From NCBI GenBank assembly GCA_026210745.1, contig CP110632.1:186001-250000 (forward strand): DNA of 64,000 nt, written 5' to 3'. Origin of the DNA: Exobasidium rhododendri. Its lineage: Eukaryota > Basidiomycota > Exobasidiomycetes > Exobasidiales > Exobasidiaceae. This document shows, piece by piece, positions 42,250-53,424 of the stretch (position 1 is its first letter; the number at the start of each line of letters is the position of its first letter). Position numbers and translations under genes: made by a program. The notes beneath the pieces were generated by a model. The model made no database searches, was not told the origin of the DNA, and saw only the letters and a program-made list of their open reading frames with translations.

Positions 42250-44007
42250 ATGGAGGACGTCGACGATGAGCTCCTGGCTCTGGCCGGCAACGGATCTTCG
42301 TCTTCTCGATCATCCACTCCTAGTGCTCCGCGCAAGAAAAGAAGGAGAGATGCCGAAGATAGTGACGTAGAAGATTCGGATGAAGATGCAGACGGAAGTG
42401 ACGAAGAGGAAGATCTAGCGACTCTGTATCCGGTCGAGGGTATTTACAAGAGTGATGCCGATCGAGAGAGGTGAGCAATCACTCCTTCCAATTTTGAAAG
42501 TGTAAGAGAGGCTGACCATGCTTTCGATGTGTCACACATCAGACTGCTAGAGATGCCTGAGCTGGAAAGGGAAGATGAATTGGCAGCTAGAAGGGATGAG
42601 ATCACGAAAAGGCGTCAGAAAGCTGATCTAGCTGCCATGGTCCGCAATCAGCAAGATGCGGGCAGGAAAAAATCTTCTCAATCTGCATCGAACAAGAAGA
42701 AACCGAAGAAGCTGAAAAGAGCCAGCGCCCCGAAGAAAACGAAGAAGAAGAGGTCGGGTGATGACAGTGAAGAGGATCACGGAGATGACTATGCTGACCC
42801 AGATGAGGACGACGAGGGCGATGAAGAAGATGATGAGGGAGATGAAGAAGACAGGGAGTCTTCAGACTACGAACGCACATCTACCCGACGGGGAAATCGC
42901 TCGAGAAAGGCGACGGGGGCTACCTCGAAGCAGGAGGCCTCTCTATCGAAGCTGAAGAAGAGACGAGTGAAGGCGGAGAAGAGGAGGCGAGGACAAGACA
43001 CAGATGAAGAGACCAGTGAAGACGAAAGTAGTGAGAATGATGAGGAGGCTCAGGAGATTCTAAATCGAAAGGCCAAAGAAAGGGAGAGGAGGGAAAGGGA
43101 TCCACAAGGCGTAAGACGGGAAGTCAAGACGAGTCGAGAGGAGGAACGAATTGCACAAAAGAGGAAGTACAAATTACCTGACCTAGAGGAGGTGAATGCG
43201 GCAAGGCTACGTAGAGATCACTTCACCAGATTGGTACACAGACCAGACTGGCTGAGTCAATTAGCTGGGAAATTTGTGAGAGTCAGCATGCAGCTTCCCG
43301 ACCCAAACAGCAAGAAGATGATGCAGGTGTATCGCTTGGCACAGATCTCAGAAGCTTCTCAGAAAGAAAAGTACTATGAGGTAGCGGAGCAGTATACAAA
43401 CGTCTATTGCACGTTGCTGTACGGAGAAGAAAAGATGAAGGGAGTGCCGCTTAGCATCATCAGCAATTCCCCAATTCTAGAAGCCGAGTATCAGAGGTGG
43501 ATGGACAGGGTGAATGCCATGCCGCCGAACAAGATGCAGAGGCAAGTACCCAGCAAAGAGGCGACGTTGGACATCTTGGAAGATTTGGACTCTTTCATCG
43601 GTCGACCCTATTCCGAGCAGGACATCAACGAAGTGCTATTGATTAAGAAGCAAGCAAAGGAAGCGTACATGAATTCCGATCGAAACAAGAGGGCAATGCA
43701 AGAAGCAGCAGCAGCGGCAGTCAAGGCTCAGAGCTCCACACCAACTAAAGGGGCACCAGTGGATGAACAGCTGATGCTGGAAATGAACGAAAAGCATCGA
43801 AAGGCAGATCGTGAACGGATCGCAGAAGCTGAGAGGAGGAATGCGCTCAAGCGGAACCTTGGACCAGCACCCACCACAATTAATAAAGTGAATGGGGTTG
43901 CGAGAATTTCAACGAATACAACCAAAACGGAGGCAGGCGTCGCACCCAAGATATCCTCCCTTTCCCTGGCGGCCACGGACATCAACATCGATCTCGGTGA
44001 CTTCTAG
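42250..44007 (+). CDS. RTF1: RNA polymerase II-associated Paf1 complex subunit Rtf1
   Basis: Exons 42250-42470 and 42543-44007 join (72-bp intron, phase 2) to 561 residues. An acidic, Ser-rich N-terminus (DSDVEDSDEDADGSDEEEDL) and long alternating Lys and Asp/Glu tracts precede a Plus3 domain at about 288-420 (LEEVNAARLRRDHFTRLVHRP, KFVRVSMQLPD, YRLAQISEA, YYEVAEQYTNVYCTLLYG). Plus3 binds phosphorylated Spt5, coupling Rtf1 to elongating polymerase and, with Paf1C, to histone H2B ubiquitination. A helical region follows (EATLDILEDLDSFIGRPYSEQDINEVLLIKK). It lies 2.1 kb from CDC73, a second subunit of the same complex, with one Ser-rich gene between them. Confidence 0.93.
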
Positions 44008-44072
44008 AATTGTATACTTATCATGCGCCATATAGTATCTTGCTTTCCTCGCTATTCTTATTGAAACCGTGC

Positions 44073-45466
44073 TCATGTCCGTGCTCGAAGGATGGATCGA
44101 AGTTGAGTAGGTGCTTCATCGATGCTGGGCAAGGAGGCCCGGCCAGGTGATGCTCTCATTGTGAAGGCATGCTGGGAATACTTTGGTGGGTAGGCTGTGT
44201 GCGACATTGACGCAGGGGGTGGGTAGAGGGCAGGTGTGCGGCGCATACTAGGCATCGAGCCCCTGGATCGAAGTTCAGAGGTGGAATCTTTTCTTCTGCG
44301 TATGCTGAGCCTGGAGAAGATTTTATGAAGGCCCTGTACAGAGAAATGAGGAGATTATATAAGAAAACGTCGTCTCCTCTAGCTTGATCGTGTCACGACT
44401 CACCTCGCCATCGTCGTCACTAGCAGGGCTCTGATCGCTATCGACTGACCAGTACGATTCTGTGTCGTTGATGAGAGGTGGCGGTGTGCGTGAGGGCATA
44501 GTAGCTATGGCTCTTGTCGCTGCTTTATGGTCACCTCCCTATGAGAGGTAAAAAAAGACGTGGTTCAGCAACTCTCTTCGTAGACGAAGGTGCTCCAGTG
44601 CAACTCACATGGTATCTGTTAGCTCCATCGATTATTTCAACACTGTCAGCGCTGTACTCTGATGAGGGCGAGTCCAGTTTAGCTTCCCAAGTCTGCAAGT
44701 TACTGTTGCTCCATTTGTAGGGCTCCTGGGTGATCTTAGTCAGCTGCTGCTGTCGTTGTGCTGTATAGTCTTCAGTCTTGGTCCTGATCATGAGTGGCGG
44801 CGACAATGGTAAGTGAGTTTTTTGATGCGGCGACCTTGCTCCTTGAGCGCTACACAGGACATCAAATAGAGGAGAGTGCATCCAGGAGGAATGGTCACTG
44901 TTGTTGAAACTGCTGCTACTGTCGTTTGAAGCGTAGCTCGGAGATCCAATGCTGAGCGAATCGTTTGAAGACATTTCGTACGTCGTGCACTTCTGCCTTG
45001 AATGGGCAGCGACATCGTCATCGATATACCATTCAGCGACTGCCTGTGTGATGTGACGCCCGTTCTTTACATCTAGACCGGGAGACTCGTTCTGTAATTG
45101 CTTCAAGGGAGAGGGGTGTGGCGATGAAAGATGGAGAGGAACGACACGATTGTGACTCTGCGACTTGAGGTTACGCTGCAGGAACATGTCCTCTCTCGAC
45201 GTGGTGTTCCGAGCGAAAGGAAAGTGCACATGCTGTCCCCGGACTGACGTAGCTCTTTGACGCTGTCGTGGCTCGACTCCTGTATGCGTGCTACCTTTGC
45301 CAATGTCGTCTGAGCTGGCGGAGCGGCCACCAGCTGAAGTATGAGATGCAGTAGAATGAAGACCTGGCGAAGACATGGAGGTGTTCGATCGGTCGATGAT
45401 CAGTGTCCTCTTGTTCTTGTCGACTCGCAGAATAGGACGATTGTGTGTCTTAATAGGTGCAGACAT
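44073..45466 (-). CDS. Ser-rich low-complexity protein, unknown
   Basis: Three exons (45466-44609, 44538-44404, 44333-44073) with two 70-bp introns give 417 residues. The product is rich in Ser, His and Pro with no membrane helix or signal peptide. Recognisable patches are HFPFARNTTSRED, SSNDSLSIGSPSYASNDSSSSFNNSDHSSW and a C-terminal basic segment, GLHKIFSRLSIRRRKDSTSELRSRGS. Such composition suggests a phosphorylated regulatory or scaffold protein, but I recognise no domain. Splice sites are all GTGAGT with CATAG or TACAG acceptors, and every junction is in phase 0, which supports the model. It stands between RTF1 (66 bp between their stops) and CDC73. Confidence 0.65.
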
Positions 45467-46145
45467 CTTCGAAAAAGGCAGAAAAGGTAGCCGGATATGA
45501 TGGTGTCAAGGGCGTAAGTTGTGAGAAGAAAGAGGTGGATAAAAGGAGCAATCTCTATCTTGTTTCCCCTCGGCAAGGGAGATCTAGCACTTGGTGAGCG
45601 ACACCCTTCGTCATCCCCAATCCATACCCCCTTCCTCATCTGAACTCCTATCCTGACCGTGTTGGACCTTTGTTTCGCTTTCAGATCATTTGGGCGCTTC
45701 AAAATGAGAGCTCCGAATGAGGGCAAAGGATGTACCCTCCCGTCCCCTATTCCCCTATTTTCCCTCTCTTCTTTCTCTCTATCCCGCTCTCTCGATTGGA
45801 GAGCAGCAGTCTTTGCGTGGTCACGTCGACGTTTCATTTCAATTTGAGGGTCTGACCCTCAGGCGCTGTCCTTAGCATGCAAAGGTGTGGAGTGCACAAT
45901 GGCGGTCAAAACGTCATTCCTCGTCCACTTCTGTCGGAGAGTACATTTTCGCAATAGAGGGGTACAGTCTCGTCACCCCAATTGGCAGGTCTGAGCGTCT
46001 ATGCACTGTATGTACGCCCCTCTTCTTTTCCCAGTGTATGGGTTACCGCTTGATTACAACGTCCGAACCATACAAGGGTGTAATGCGACTCTTCTTAAAC
46101 AGTGATTTAGCACTGAGCGCCTGTTGCAGCTGCTTCATAATAAGA
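45467..46145. promoter_or_regulatory. intergenic region upstream of the Ser-rich gene
   Basis: This 679-bp stretch separates the Ser-rich gene start from the CDC73 stop, both on the minus strand. An ORF running through 45400-45837 is an upstream reading of the Ser-rich 5' side without support. Confidence 0.4.
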
Positions 46146-47710
46146 TTACATGAGATGCGACTTTCTCCTCGCAATAAAGTTGTCCACATTACGCCAAAAG
46201 TGAGCCACGATCTGCTTGTCGGTGTGCCTCTTTGAGCGATCGACCTGCAAGCAAAAGGAGTGCAAGGTACATTCAGCAATCTCGATCGTGTCTCGATTCA
46301 GGTCCTGGTACTACACCGCCCAACTCACCACGAGCTCCGTGACTGGCCAGTCTCGAATGTTGTTGCTTCTCGTCTCGTTGTGCCATCGAGCATAGACACC
46401 CAATACTGTGCAATTGAAAAGCAAGGCCATCATTCAGTACGTCAGAACACAGCCGACCAAGCCAAGCGATATTCTATTCGCTTCTCACCATGTCGGAAAA
46501 GCTCCTTGGCCTCGGTATAACGATAAGACTTGAATTGCCATGTTTGTCCAGTAGTAAAGACTGCCACTACCCGTCCCCAGACGTCCATATTGCCTCCGCC
46601 TCCTAGCCTATTCAGTGTTTCTGCGTTGTCGACTACTATGAATCGCGTTGGTTTGGTATTCGAGTCGCTCGTATTGGATCGATGGAGGATGCTGACGATT
46701 CCTTCGCTCTGGCCATTAGCTGCCATCCTGGCTTCTGTCGGATCAATAAATACTCCCTCTTCTAGTAGCGACTTGACATTGAACATCGTGATCAGAGAAG
46801 TGGGACTATTAGACAGCATAATTATTGGATCTTGAGCTCTTGCCTTTTTCGCTGGTCCTCGGGAGGAAGCAGGAAGAGGCTGCACGTTTGACTTTGATCC
46901 TCCAGCTCCTGCAGCCTTTCGAGCTGCCTCGATGGTGGGTGCTAAGGACAGTCTTATGGAGGTGAAGTCGATATTTTTGGACCAGGGATGAGAACCATGG
47001 AGTGCGTCATTGCGAGTTCGTAGAATGATTTCAGTTCCCGATGTTCGCAATCGCTTTACAAATGCGGCATCAGCTTTAGAAGGCACATACGCCCTCTTTG
47101 CTGGCAGTTTTATCGACGAGCCATATAGCGCTTTTATCGTAGCTGGTGGGGACGAGGGCGGGGTGGTGGATGGGCCTGCTAGGTTGGCTTAGTGCGAGAA
47201 GTGAAGGCTGTCAGTCTTTCTCGCTCGTTAGGTGTGGAATGCCGCTTGCGACTCACCTTGATCGTTGGAGCCCTGCCGCCTCTGCAGATCTGCAAGACTC
47301 AAAACACCTTCCCATTCATCCCTTTTCCCCATCAAGTACGCCAAAATGTCAGGTCTTTCGATGGCGTCAAATCTCGCCAGGCCTCTCGAAGTGGCTTGAA
47401 CGACGTAGAGACCTCCTTGCACACTCGCCATCTGTACTGCAAATACAATCGCATCGAGAGCAAAGAAGTCGTCAGGTGAAGTGGCAGGAATGGCGGTGGA
47501 GTCGGCATCAGCGACAGGCGAATTCCTCGATCGCATCAACCGAGTCGGCTCTGATCGAGAAAATGTTCCAGCATTTCCAATCTGAATAGACGCCGCCTGA
47601 GACAGCTCTTCGGTCGGTGCAGATAAGGCGTCCACGAACTTGATAGCGGGAAGACCAGCTGTGGACAGAGTTGCACGAAGAGCATCTAGAGGATCCACAG
47701 AGGCAGCCAT
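46146..47710 (-). CDS. CDC73: Paf1 complex subunit Cdc73 (parafibromin)
   Basis: Four exons (47710-47257, 47187-46489, 46405-46329, 46244-46146) with introns of 69, 83 and 84 bp give 442 residues. The N-terminal CDC73 domain shows DDFFALDAIVFAVQMASV and IERPDILAYLMG. A Pro/Ser linker (AGPSTTPPSSPPA) follows. The C-terminal Ras-like domain has DPIIMLSNSPTSLITMFNVKSLLEEGVFI, RFIVVDNAETLNRLGGGGNMDVWGRVVAVFTTGQTWQFKSY, and after splicing VDRSKRHTDKQIVAHFWRNVDNFI. This matches Cdc73, which links the Paf1 complex to chromatin and polymerase II. Each exon alone looks like an unrelated ORF; the family is clear only after joining. It shares a 298-bp divergent promoter region with the PP5 gene. Confidence 0.92.
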
Positions 47711-48008
47711 CTCGTCCCTCGTTGATCGCACGTTGAGAGGAAGCAGAAGGCGATATATGTGTATACTTCGAATTAGAGCTTTGCAGTGGAATATAGAGAG
47801 AAAATGGCAGCAGTCGGTGTTTGGGTGCACTAGCGCTTACGTAAGACAAAAAGAACCACCCATCGATCTTGGAATTTCAATTATTTTTTTCTGGGGGAGA
47901 GTCTGTCAGTCTAAGCGGTCATCCTTCGTGATTTTAAGCAAAGCGAGGCCGCTCCTAATCCTTCCTTTAACCCTCGGTGTCATCTTGAAAAATTTGACTC
48001 GACTTAAT

Positions 48009-50011
48009 ATGTCTGCCACTACTTCTCCTTCGGCTTCGACGTCCTCTTTGACAGACCAGACGTCAGCTACTTCAGCTGATCTGCCGCCCTCTCCCACTCA
48101 AGAGGAATTCGATCTTCCAGACAAGGTCAAGCAGGAAAAGGCAATCGAATTCAAAGATGAAGGGAATAAACTCTTCTTGGCCGGTGACTTTGACAAGGCA
48201 AAGCTGAAGTATGGTGAGGGTATTGCATTCGACCCAACCCTAGTGACGCTTTGGAGCAATCGAGCTGCTTGTGAATTAAAGCTGGAGCAACACGGGCTTG
48301 CTATTGAGGATGCGAGTGAGTACTTTCGTTTGGCCGAAGTCGTGCATCACGCTGATCGCAGAGTAATTTCCCCCTCTTCAGCACAAGCAATCAAACTCGA
48401 TGCAAATTTCACAAAGGCATACTACAGAAGAGCATCTGCCTATCTGTCTATCCTGGAACCAAAAGCTGCTCTCCCCGATCTGAAGAAGGTTGTTGCTCTT
48501 GAGCCAAAGAACGCAACGGTACGAGCTCAATTGGATGCAACTGTAAAGCTGATCCGAAGAATTCAATTTGAGAAAGCGATTGCAAGTACGGAGGGGCCAA
48601 AAGCGTGGGAGACGGCTGTCATGCACTTATTCGAAGGAACAGGAGGCACGACATTGGATGCGAAATACAAGGGACCACGACTGGCAGATGGAGACGAAGA
48701 CAGCTCAGAGACAAAAGATCCACTGACGAGAGGGAAGCATCTCGGCAAGATCACAGAAGAGTTCATTGAAGAGATGATCGAGTGGTTCAAGGCAGGCAAC
48801 AGACTACCCTTGGCCGTCACTTGGCAGTTGATTCTGGGAGCCAGGAGGCAATTTGTACAAGAGCCAACGATGGTCGAGTACACTGTCAAGGAGGGCACAA
48901 ATGCAACAGTATATGGAGACATCCATGGACAGATGTTTGACTTCTTGCACGCCTTGAGTCTTTCCGGTCGACCCAACACAGACAACATGGTTCTCTTCAA
49001 CGGCGATTTCGTCGATCGCGGCAATTGGGGCTGTGAATGCCTTCTCATTCTTCTGGCATACAAGTGGCTCAGACCACATTGCACTTTCCTGAATCGAGGC
49101 AACCACGAGACAGTTGGAATGAACCAGACATACGGATTTGCCGCCGAAGTAAAAGCAAAGTATGGAGGTGACCTCACCTTTAAGCTGTTCACCGATCTCT
49201 TTGTTACGCTGCCCCTGGCTACGACGATCACTGCTACACAAGGACCTGTTCCTGGTGAGGAGCTGCCATACAAAGCTCCACTCGCACAACGTTCGCCTAT
49301 CTTGACCGAGGATGGCTTTAAGAGGTACTTTGTCGTCCACGGCGGTCTTCCACAAGAAGATGGAGTTACGCTCGACATGATTCAAGCACTAGACAGGTTC
49401 AAAATCGGACAGCCATCAGAAGGCATCGCACAGGATCTCTTGTGGGCAGATCCACAGGCTGCCAATGGTCGAGCTGCGTCGAAGCGAGGAGTGGGCAAGG
49501 GCTTTGGACCGTGAGTGGCAAATTGTTCGTTGTCCTAATTTTCAGACTGAATGAAGTGTTGACCTTCGCCATCCCTTAATTCAGCGACATTGCCAAACAA
49601 TGGTGTCAATTAAACAAGATTACCGCCATTCTACGATCACATGAAGTGCGAAATGATGGCTATCAAGAAGAGCATGATGTAAGTAGTTGCGGGGATGGGA
49701 TCAGTCTAGCATCGAACTGGTCTATTGACGCAACTTGATTCTTCCCAGGGCCACACCGTCACGATCTTCAGTGCGAGCAACTACGTCGATCAGGTCGGCA
49801 ATTTGGGAGCGTTTGCCAAGATCGACGCAAAGGGTACCATTGATTACATCCAATTCAAAGCCCAGCCTCATCCAGACATGAAGCCAATGCATTGTGAGTG
49901 CTTACAAGGAGAGGATACATACACTCATTCGTGTTTCAGCATTTGATAGCTGAGTCTCTTCTTACCTCCACCGCAGACGTACAGGGACCAATGGGAGGAA
50001 TGGTCGGGTAG
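48009..50011 (+). CDS. PPT1: serine/threonine protein phosphatase 5 (TPR-PP5)
   Basis: Five exons (48009-48315, 48382-49510, 49585-49678, 49749-49893, 49977-50011) give 569 residues. Three TPR motifs (about 45-150; NKLFLAGDFDKAKLKYGEGI, SNRAACELKLEQHGLAIEDA, KAYYRRASAYLSI) bind the Hsp90 tail. The PPP catalytic domain follows: TVYGDIHGQ, NGDFVDRG, LNRGNHE, VVHGGLP and FSASNYVDQVGN with metal ligands and catalytic His. The end is QGPMGGMVG, close to the PP5 C-terminal helix. The first intron is 66 bp and leaves the frame open when unspliced, so an intron-retaining product with 22 extra residues would be in frame. The enzyme dephosphorylates Hsp90, co-chaperones and their clients in cytosol and nucleus. 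Confidence 0.93.
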
Positions 50012-50383
50012 GAATAGAGGAGATTGACAACATACACATGCCATGCCAAAAGTACGAGGAAAAGACTGCTCTCCATTGCCGCCTCGACGCACGCACACAC
50101 ACCTTCACACATCCTTTCCAGACTCCTCATGCTTCTTCCACTTATCTAGACCTTTCTCAAGAAGGACACCCATCTGTAAACGCGAAGGACAGGGAAGGAA
50201 TGTTAAAACGTTGTCAGTAGCGTGCATAGTGTGGTACTACCACGTCTCGGAACGCACCGTGGCGCCAATTACCGTGTCCTTGATCCGGTGGCCGTGGTCG
50301 CTAGGAGAGGGAGTAAGGTGACACAGGGTGGTTTGGATTAGTATGAGAATAGGCGCCACTCCTACTAAGGAAAAGGACCGAGC
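50012..50383. other. convergent 3' flanks
   Basis: The PP5 stop and the stop of the Pro/Gln-rich gene face each other across 372 bp. No gene is supported. Confidence 0.4.
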
Positions 50384-51474
50384 TCACTTGCTCTTCTTGC
50401 TCTTTCTGCTGACGGAGCTCTTTGATGACGATCTGGAATGGCTTCTCGAATGATGCTTGTGATGATGACTTGAATGGCTCGTTTCAGCATCTGTCATTAT
50501 GTATCATCAGTAGAGACAGCGTCAGTCCATACGCTTCCTGTCTGTAACAGGCAAAAGGAGAGGGGAGTGCGCACGTTGGGTGGTAACATGGAGACAAGAG
50601 AAACGGCCACTTCACTGAGCTCGTCATGCCATTTCTTGCCTCCGCCTCCTTCTTCAGATCGACTATTTCTCCTGCTCCTACTTTCTTTTGCACCTGCTCT
50701 TTCACTGACAAAGTCTTCATCCTCTTCATCATCTGCGATTATGGAAGAGGAAAGGGAGAAAGAGGTATGGGGGCACAAAGATGGTGAACGACATGGCCTC
50801 CCTTTGCGCCCACATCTCTCTCGTTCCCTCATCTACTACTACCCTGTCCTTCCACCTTGAACTCTTTAGAAGGAAAACACACACTGCTCACCTCGATGTC
50901 GCGTTCTTCCGCGACCTTCGTAGCCTTCCTGATAACTACGAGCAAGAGCAGCAGCCATAGCGTTGCCGTACGGGTCGTAGGGATTAGAATAGCTCATTTG
51001 CTGCTGCTGTGGGGGCGGCAGTGAAGATGCAGAGACAGCCTGGCCGTAGCCATACATCGGTTGACAGGTGTATGGGTTGATCTGAGCAGCGGGATAGACA
51101 GCCATCGAGGAAGGTTGCTGATACATTTGTGCGCTCATTTGTTGTTGCTGTGGCAGGTAGTATTGCTGCTGCATGGGGATGCTTGGAGGCGGAGGCGGAG
51201 GGACGATGTTCTGACGAGGATAGGTACTGTAATTAGCCAGTCCGCTCAAAGCCATCTGAGAGGGTGGAAACGCTGTCATCGGCGGTGCTGCAGGCCCAGA
51301 ATAGATACGAGCATAGGCATCTGCGTTTGGGACTCCCATGCTCTGTCGTTGTTGTTGTTGTTGTTGAGGAGGAGGCGGAGGAGGAGGCGGATACCGTGCT
51401 TGTCCAGAGTAATTCTCGCATGTCGTATTTTGTCGGTAGTAGGGATCACCTCCCGGCGGAGGATACCCAGCCAT
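50384..51474 (-). CDS. Pro/Gln-rich protein with RS/His-rich tail, unknown
   Basis: The model is three exons, 51474-50892, 50732-50616 and 50490-50384, giving 268 residues. The N-terminal two thirds is Pro/Gln/Tyr-rich (YPPPPPPPPQQQQQQ, PPPPPPSIPMQQQYYLPQQQQM, YSNPYDPYGN). Exon 2 is acidic, then Arg/Ser-rich (DEEDEDFVSERAGAKESRSRRNSRSEEGGGGKKWHDEL). Exon 3 is His/Ser/Lys-rich (SSHHHKHHSRSHSRSSSKSS) and ends KSKKSK. The exon 2 donor is uncertain: GTGAAG at 50615 is the only reasonable phase-1 site I find. The first intron is 159 bp, long for this window. A nuclear RNA-associated protein is plausible from the RS-like tail, but no domain is recognised. Confidence 0.55.
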
Positions 51475-52009
51475 AGCCAGTATGAGTGTGTTGGTATGAC
51501 CTGAAAGCGAGAAGAGGAAGAGGAAGAGGACACGAGAAGGGGGTCAAGCAGGGAGGAAAGGATTTCTAGGTTGAAGCGGGGCGATAAGCACAGTCCTTTG
51601 GCTCTGTCTTTTTCCCCCGCCTGCAACGCTCGAGTAGGATTGTCCTTCTTTGACACCGCCTCTTGGGACGTTCACCCATGTCTGACCTTGGTGTCACTCA
51701 CACCCGTGCTTCACTTACACACCACTTCTGCAGCTCATCGAGGATAGTAGCCTACGCAGTGTACTCGCCCCCATTCCGTTAATAGACAGTTGGGGCGACT
51801 TCGTTCCCTGAAAGCGAGCAGATCGTGCATGACCGAGTTGTTCGCCTCGACCTGGAGCACGAACGATACTGGAGATGTGCCTTGGAAGTATAGTAAGATT
51901 GTGGAGCATTGCACATGCGTGAAGTCAGAGCATCTATAGAGTAAAACGTAGCTTTATGAGTTGTGCCAAAAGAGTGTTTTGAGGCTGTGAGAGAGAGAAA
52001 CGGAGGAAA
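51475..52009. promoter_or_regulatory. promoter side of the Pro/Gln-rich gene
   Basis: This 535-bp gap follows the PXMP4-like stop (minus strand, ends at 52010). Small frames at 51276-51656 and 51715-51909 are not supported. Confidence 0.4.
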
Positions 52010-52793
52010 TTAGTCAGCGATGCTCTTGTCGTCTAGTCTGTCGATGCCGGATACCCACTCTTTCCACTTTTCTGCGTTAACGTAGAGGTCTGAAGGAAAG
52101 ATTATCGAGAAGAATTGATTAGTTGTGCGATCGGGGCTCCTCTGGGGAATGCGTCGTCTTTGCTCACAGTCCATACTGTTCACCAGACCACCCTGCAAGT
52201 TCTGTCTTCTATTGCTGAAGAGCCACATCACACTGCCCCATACCAGAGCAGCGAATATTTTGAATGTCTTTCCGTCGGTCGGAATCGGCTTTGAATGCGG
52301 GTAATTGGCAGGGACTGACTCTCTTGGCAGAAGCGCGCTGACGCACCTGGCGATGCAGTACAGGACGATCTACAGCGGTGGCACATGTCTTCAGAACGGT
52401 ATTCATATGCCCTTCCTGCCTTTCCAAACTCACCTGCTCGTTCACTGCGTTCCTCTCTCCGAATACATACCAACCCGCAAGGCATCCAGCCAGGAAGCTA
52501 TCCGCCGACCCTTCTTTCCCTCCGTTACTTCTCCTCATCAGGATAGTGCCCAGTTTATACAAGCTTGCAAACTTCATCAAGTTCGTTGAATGCTGCTTGG
52601 TTGCCTTGAAGACGAAGTTGAGCTTCTGTCTTGGTGTTCCTCTGCCAAAGAGAACAGACATGACCAATGCATGAGGGAAACGGATCTTTGCTCCGTAGAC
52701 TGCACCGTTCCGTGCCGCCTTTGCAACTGTGAAGAAGTCATGGTAGGCAGGATCTAAGGCGATCTGCTCGAAGGACTGAATGAGCGAGCCCAT
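52010..52793 (-). CDS. peroxisomal membrane protein PXMP4/PMP24-like
   Basis: Exons 52793-52434, 52369-52168 and 52089-52010 join (64- and 78-bp introns) to 213 residues. The Tim17/22/23-superfamily pattern is visible: IRFPHALVMSVLFGRG, KATKQHSTNLMKFASLYKLGTILMRR, DSFLAGCLAGWYVFGERNAVNEQ-IVLYCIARCVSALLP, and FKIFAALVWGSVMWLFSNRRQNLQGGLVNSM before YLYVNAEKWKEW. This order is that of PXMP4 (PMP24), a peroxisomal membrane protein of unknown transport role. An AG-GTGCGT inside exon 2 looks like a donor, but reading through it keeps the family sequence, so it is not used. It is divergent from the alcohol dehydrogenase gene. Confidence 0.84.
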
Positions 52794-53424
52794 CTTGCAA
52801 GCGTGGAAAGAATCGAGAGATGCGTACGTGGGATAGGTGTATTTGTGTAAGGGTAGTGTTAGTGTTTACCAGGCCCCAGGGACACCGGTCCGCATCAAAT
52901 TGGCGGGGTTGACCTTTTCACGCTAAGGATTGAATTCCAATCTTTTGAAAAAGGCAGAGCAGAGTGACAGGTTCCTTCTTCGAAAGGGCAGTAGTCCTCA
53001 CAGCAGTGCGTTGCAAGTAGAAGAGATCATAGTGTCGCAGATGATGTCGCTATCGTCGCAGCTCGGCCTCGAATCTTAGTGCTGAATCTGTCCTCACGAG
53101 GAGCAAGTAGGACAGCCTCAATCAAGCACACACCTTGAAGACCTCTGGCTTGCGCATTGACAGTGTTGAAAGGACGTCAAGAGCGCGTTGGAGTCTGGTG
53201 TGGAGGGGGGGGCGTGTTTGCGTCATTTTGCTTCTCCAGAATTGTTTCTTCTTTGCTTTTTCTTTATGCGAGAATATGCTTGGTCAGGGTCCAGGAAGGT
53301 CAGGCATGTCGTGTGTGTCGAGTGTGCGTTGGGTACAAGAGCGATCGCCAAGGCAACCATTCGCTCTTTCCCTCTCCCCACCAAGTAGCAGCATCATTCA
53401 ACCACAACAAGGGAATAAGTAAAC
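52794..53424. promoter_or_regulatory. divergent promoter region, PXMP4-like and ADH
   Basis: This 631-bp region lies between divergent starts. The frames at 53135-53477 overlap the ADH leader and are not supported. Confidence 0.4.

Noticed and set aside
52320-52350. AG-GTGCGT as an intron donor in the PXMP4-like gene
   Set aside because: Reading through keeps one frame with family-like sequence to FKIFAALVWG, so no intron is needed.
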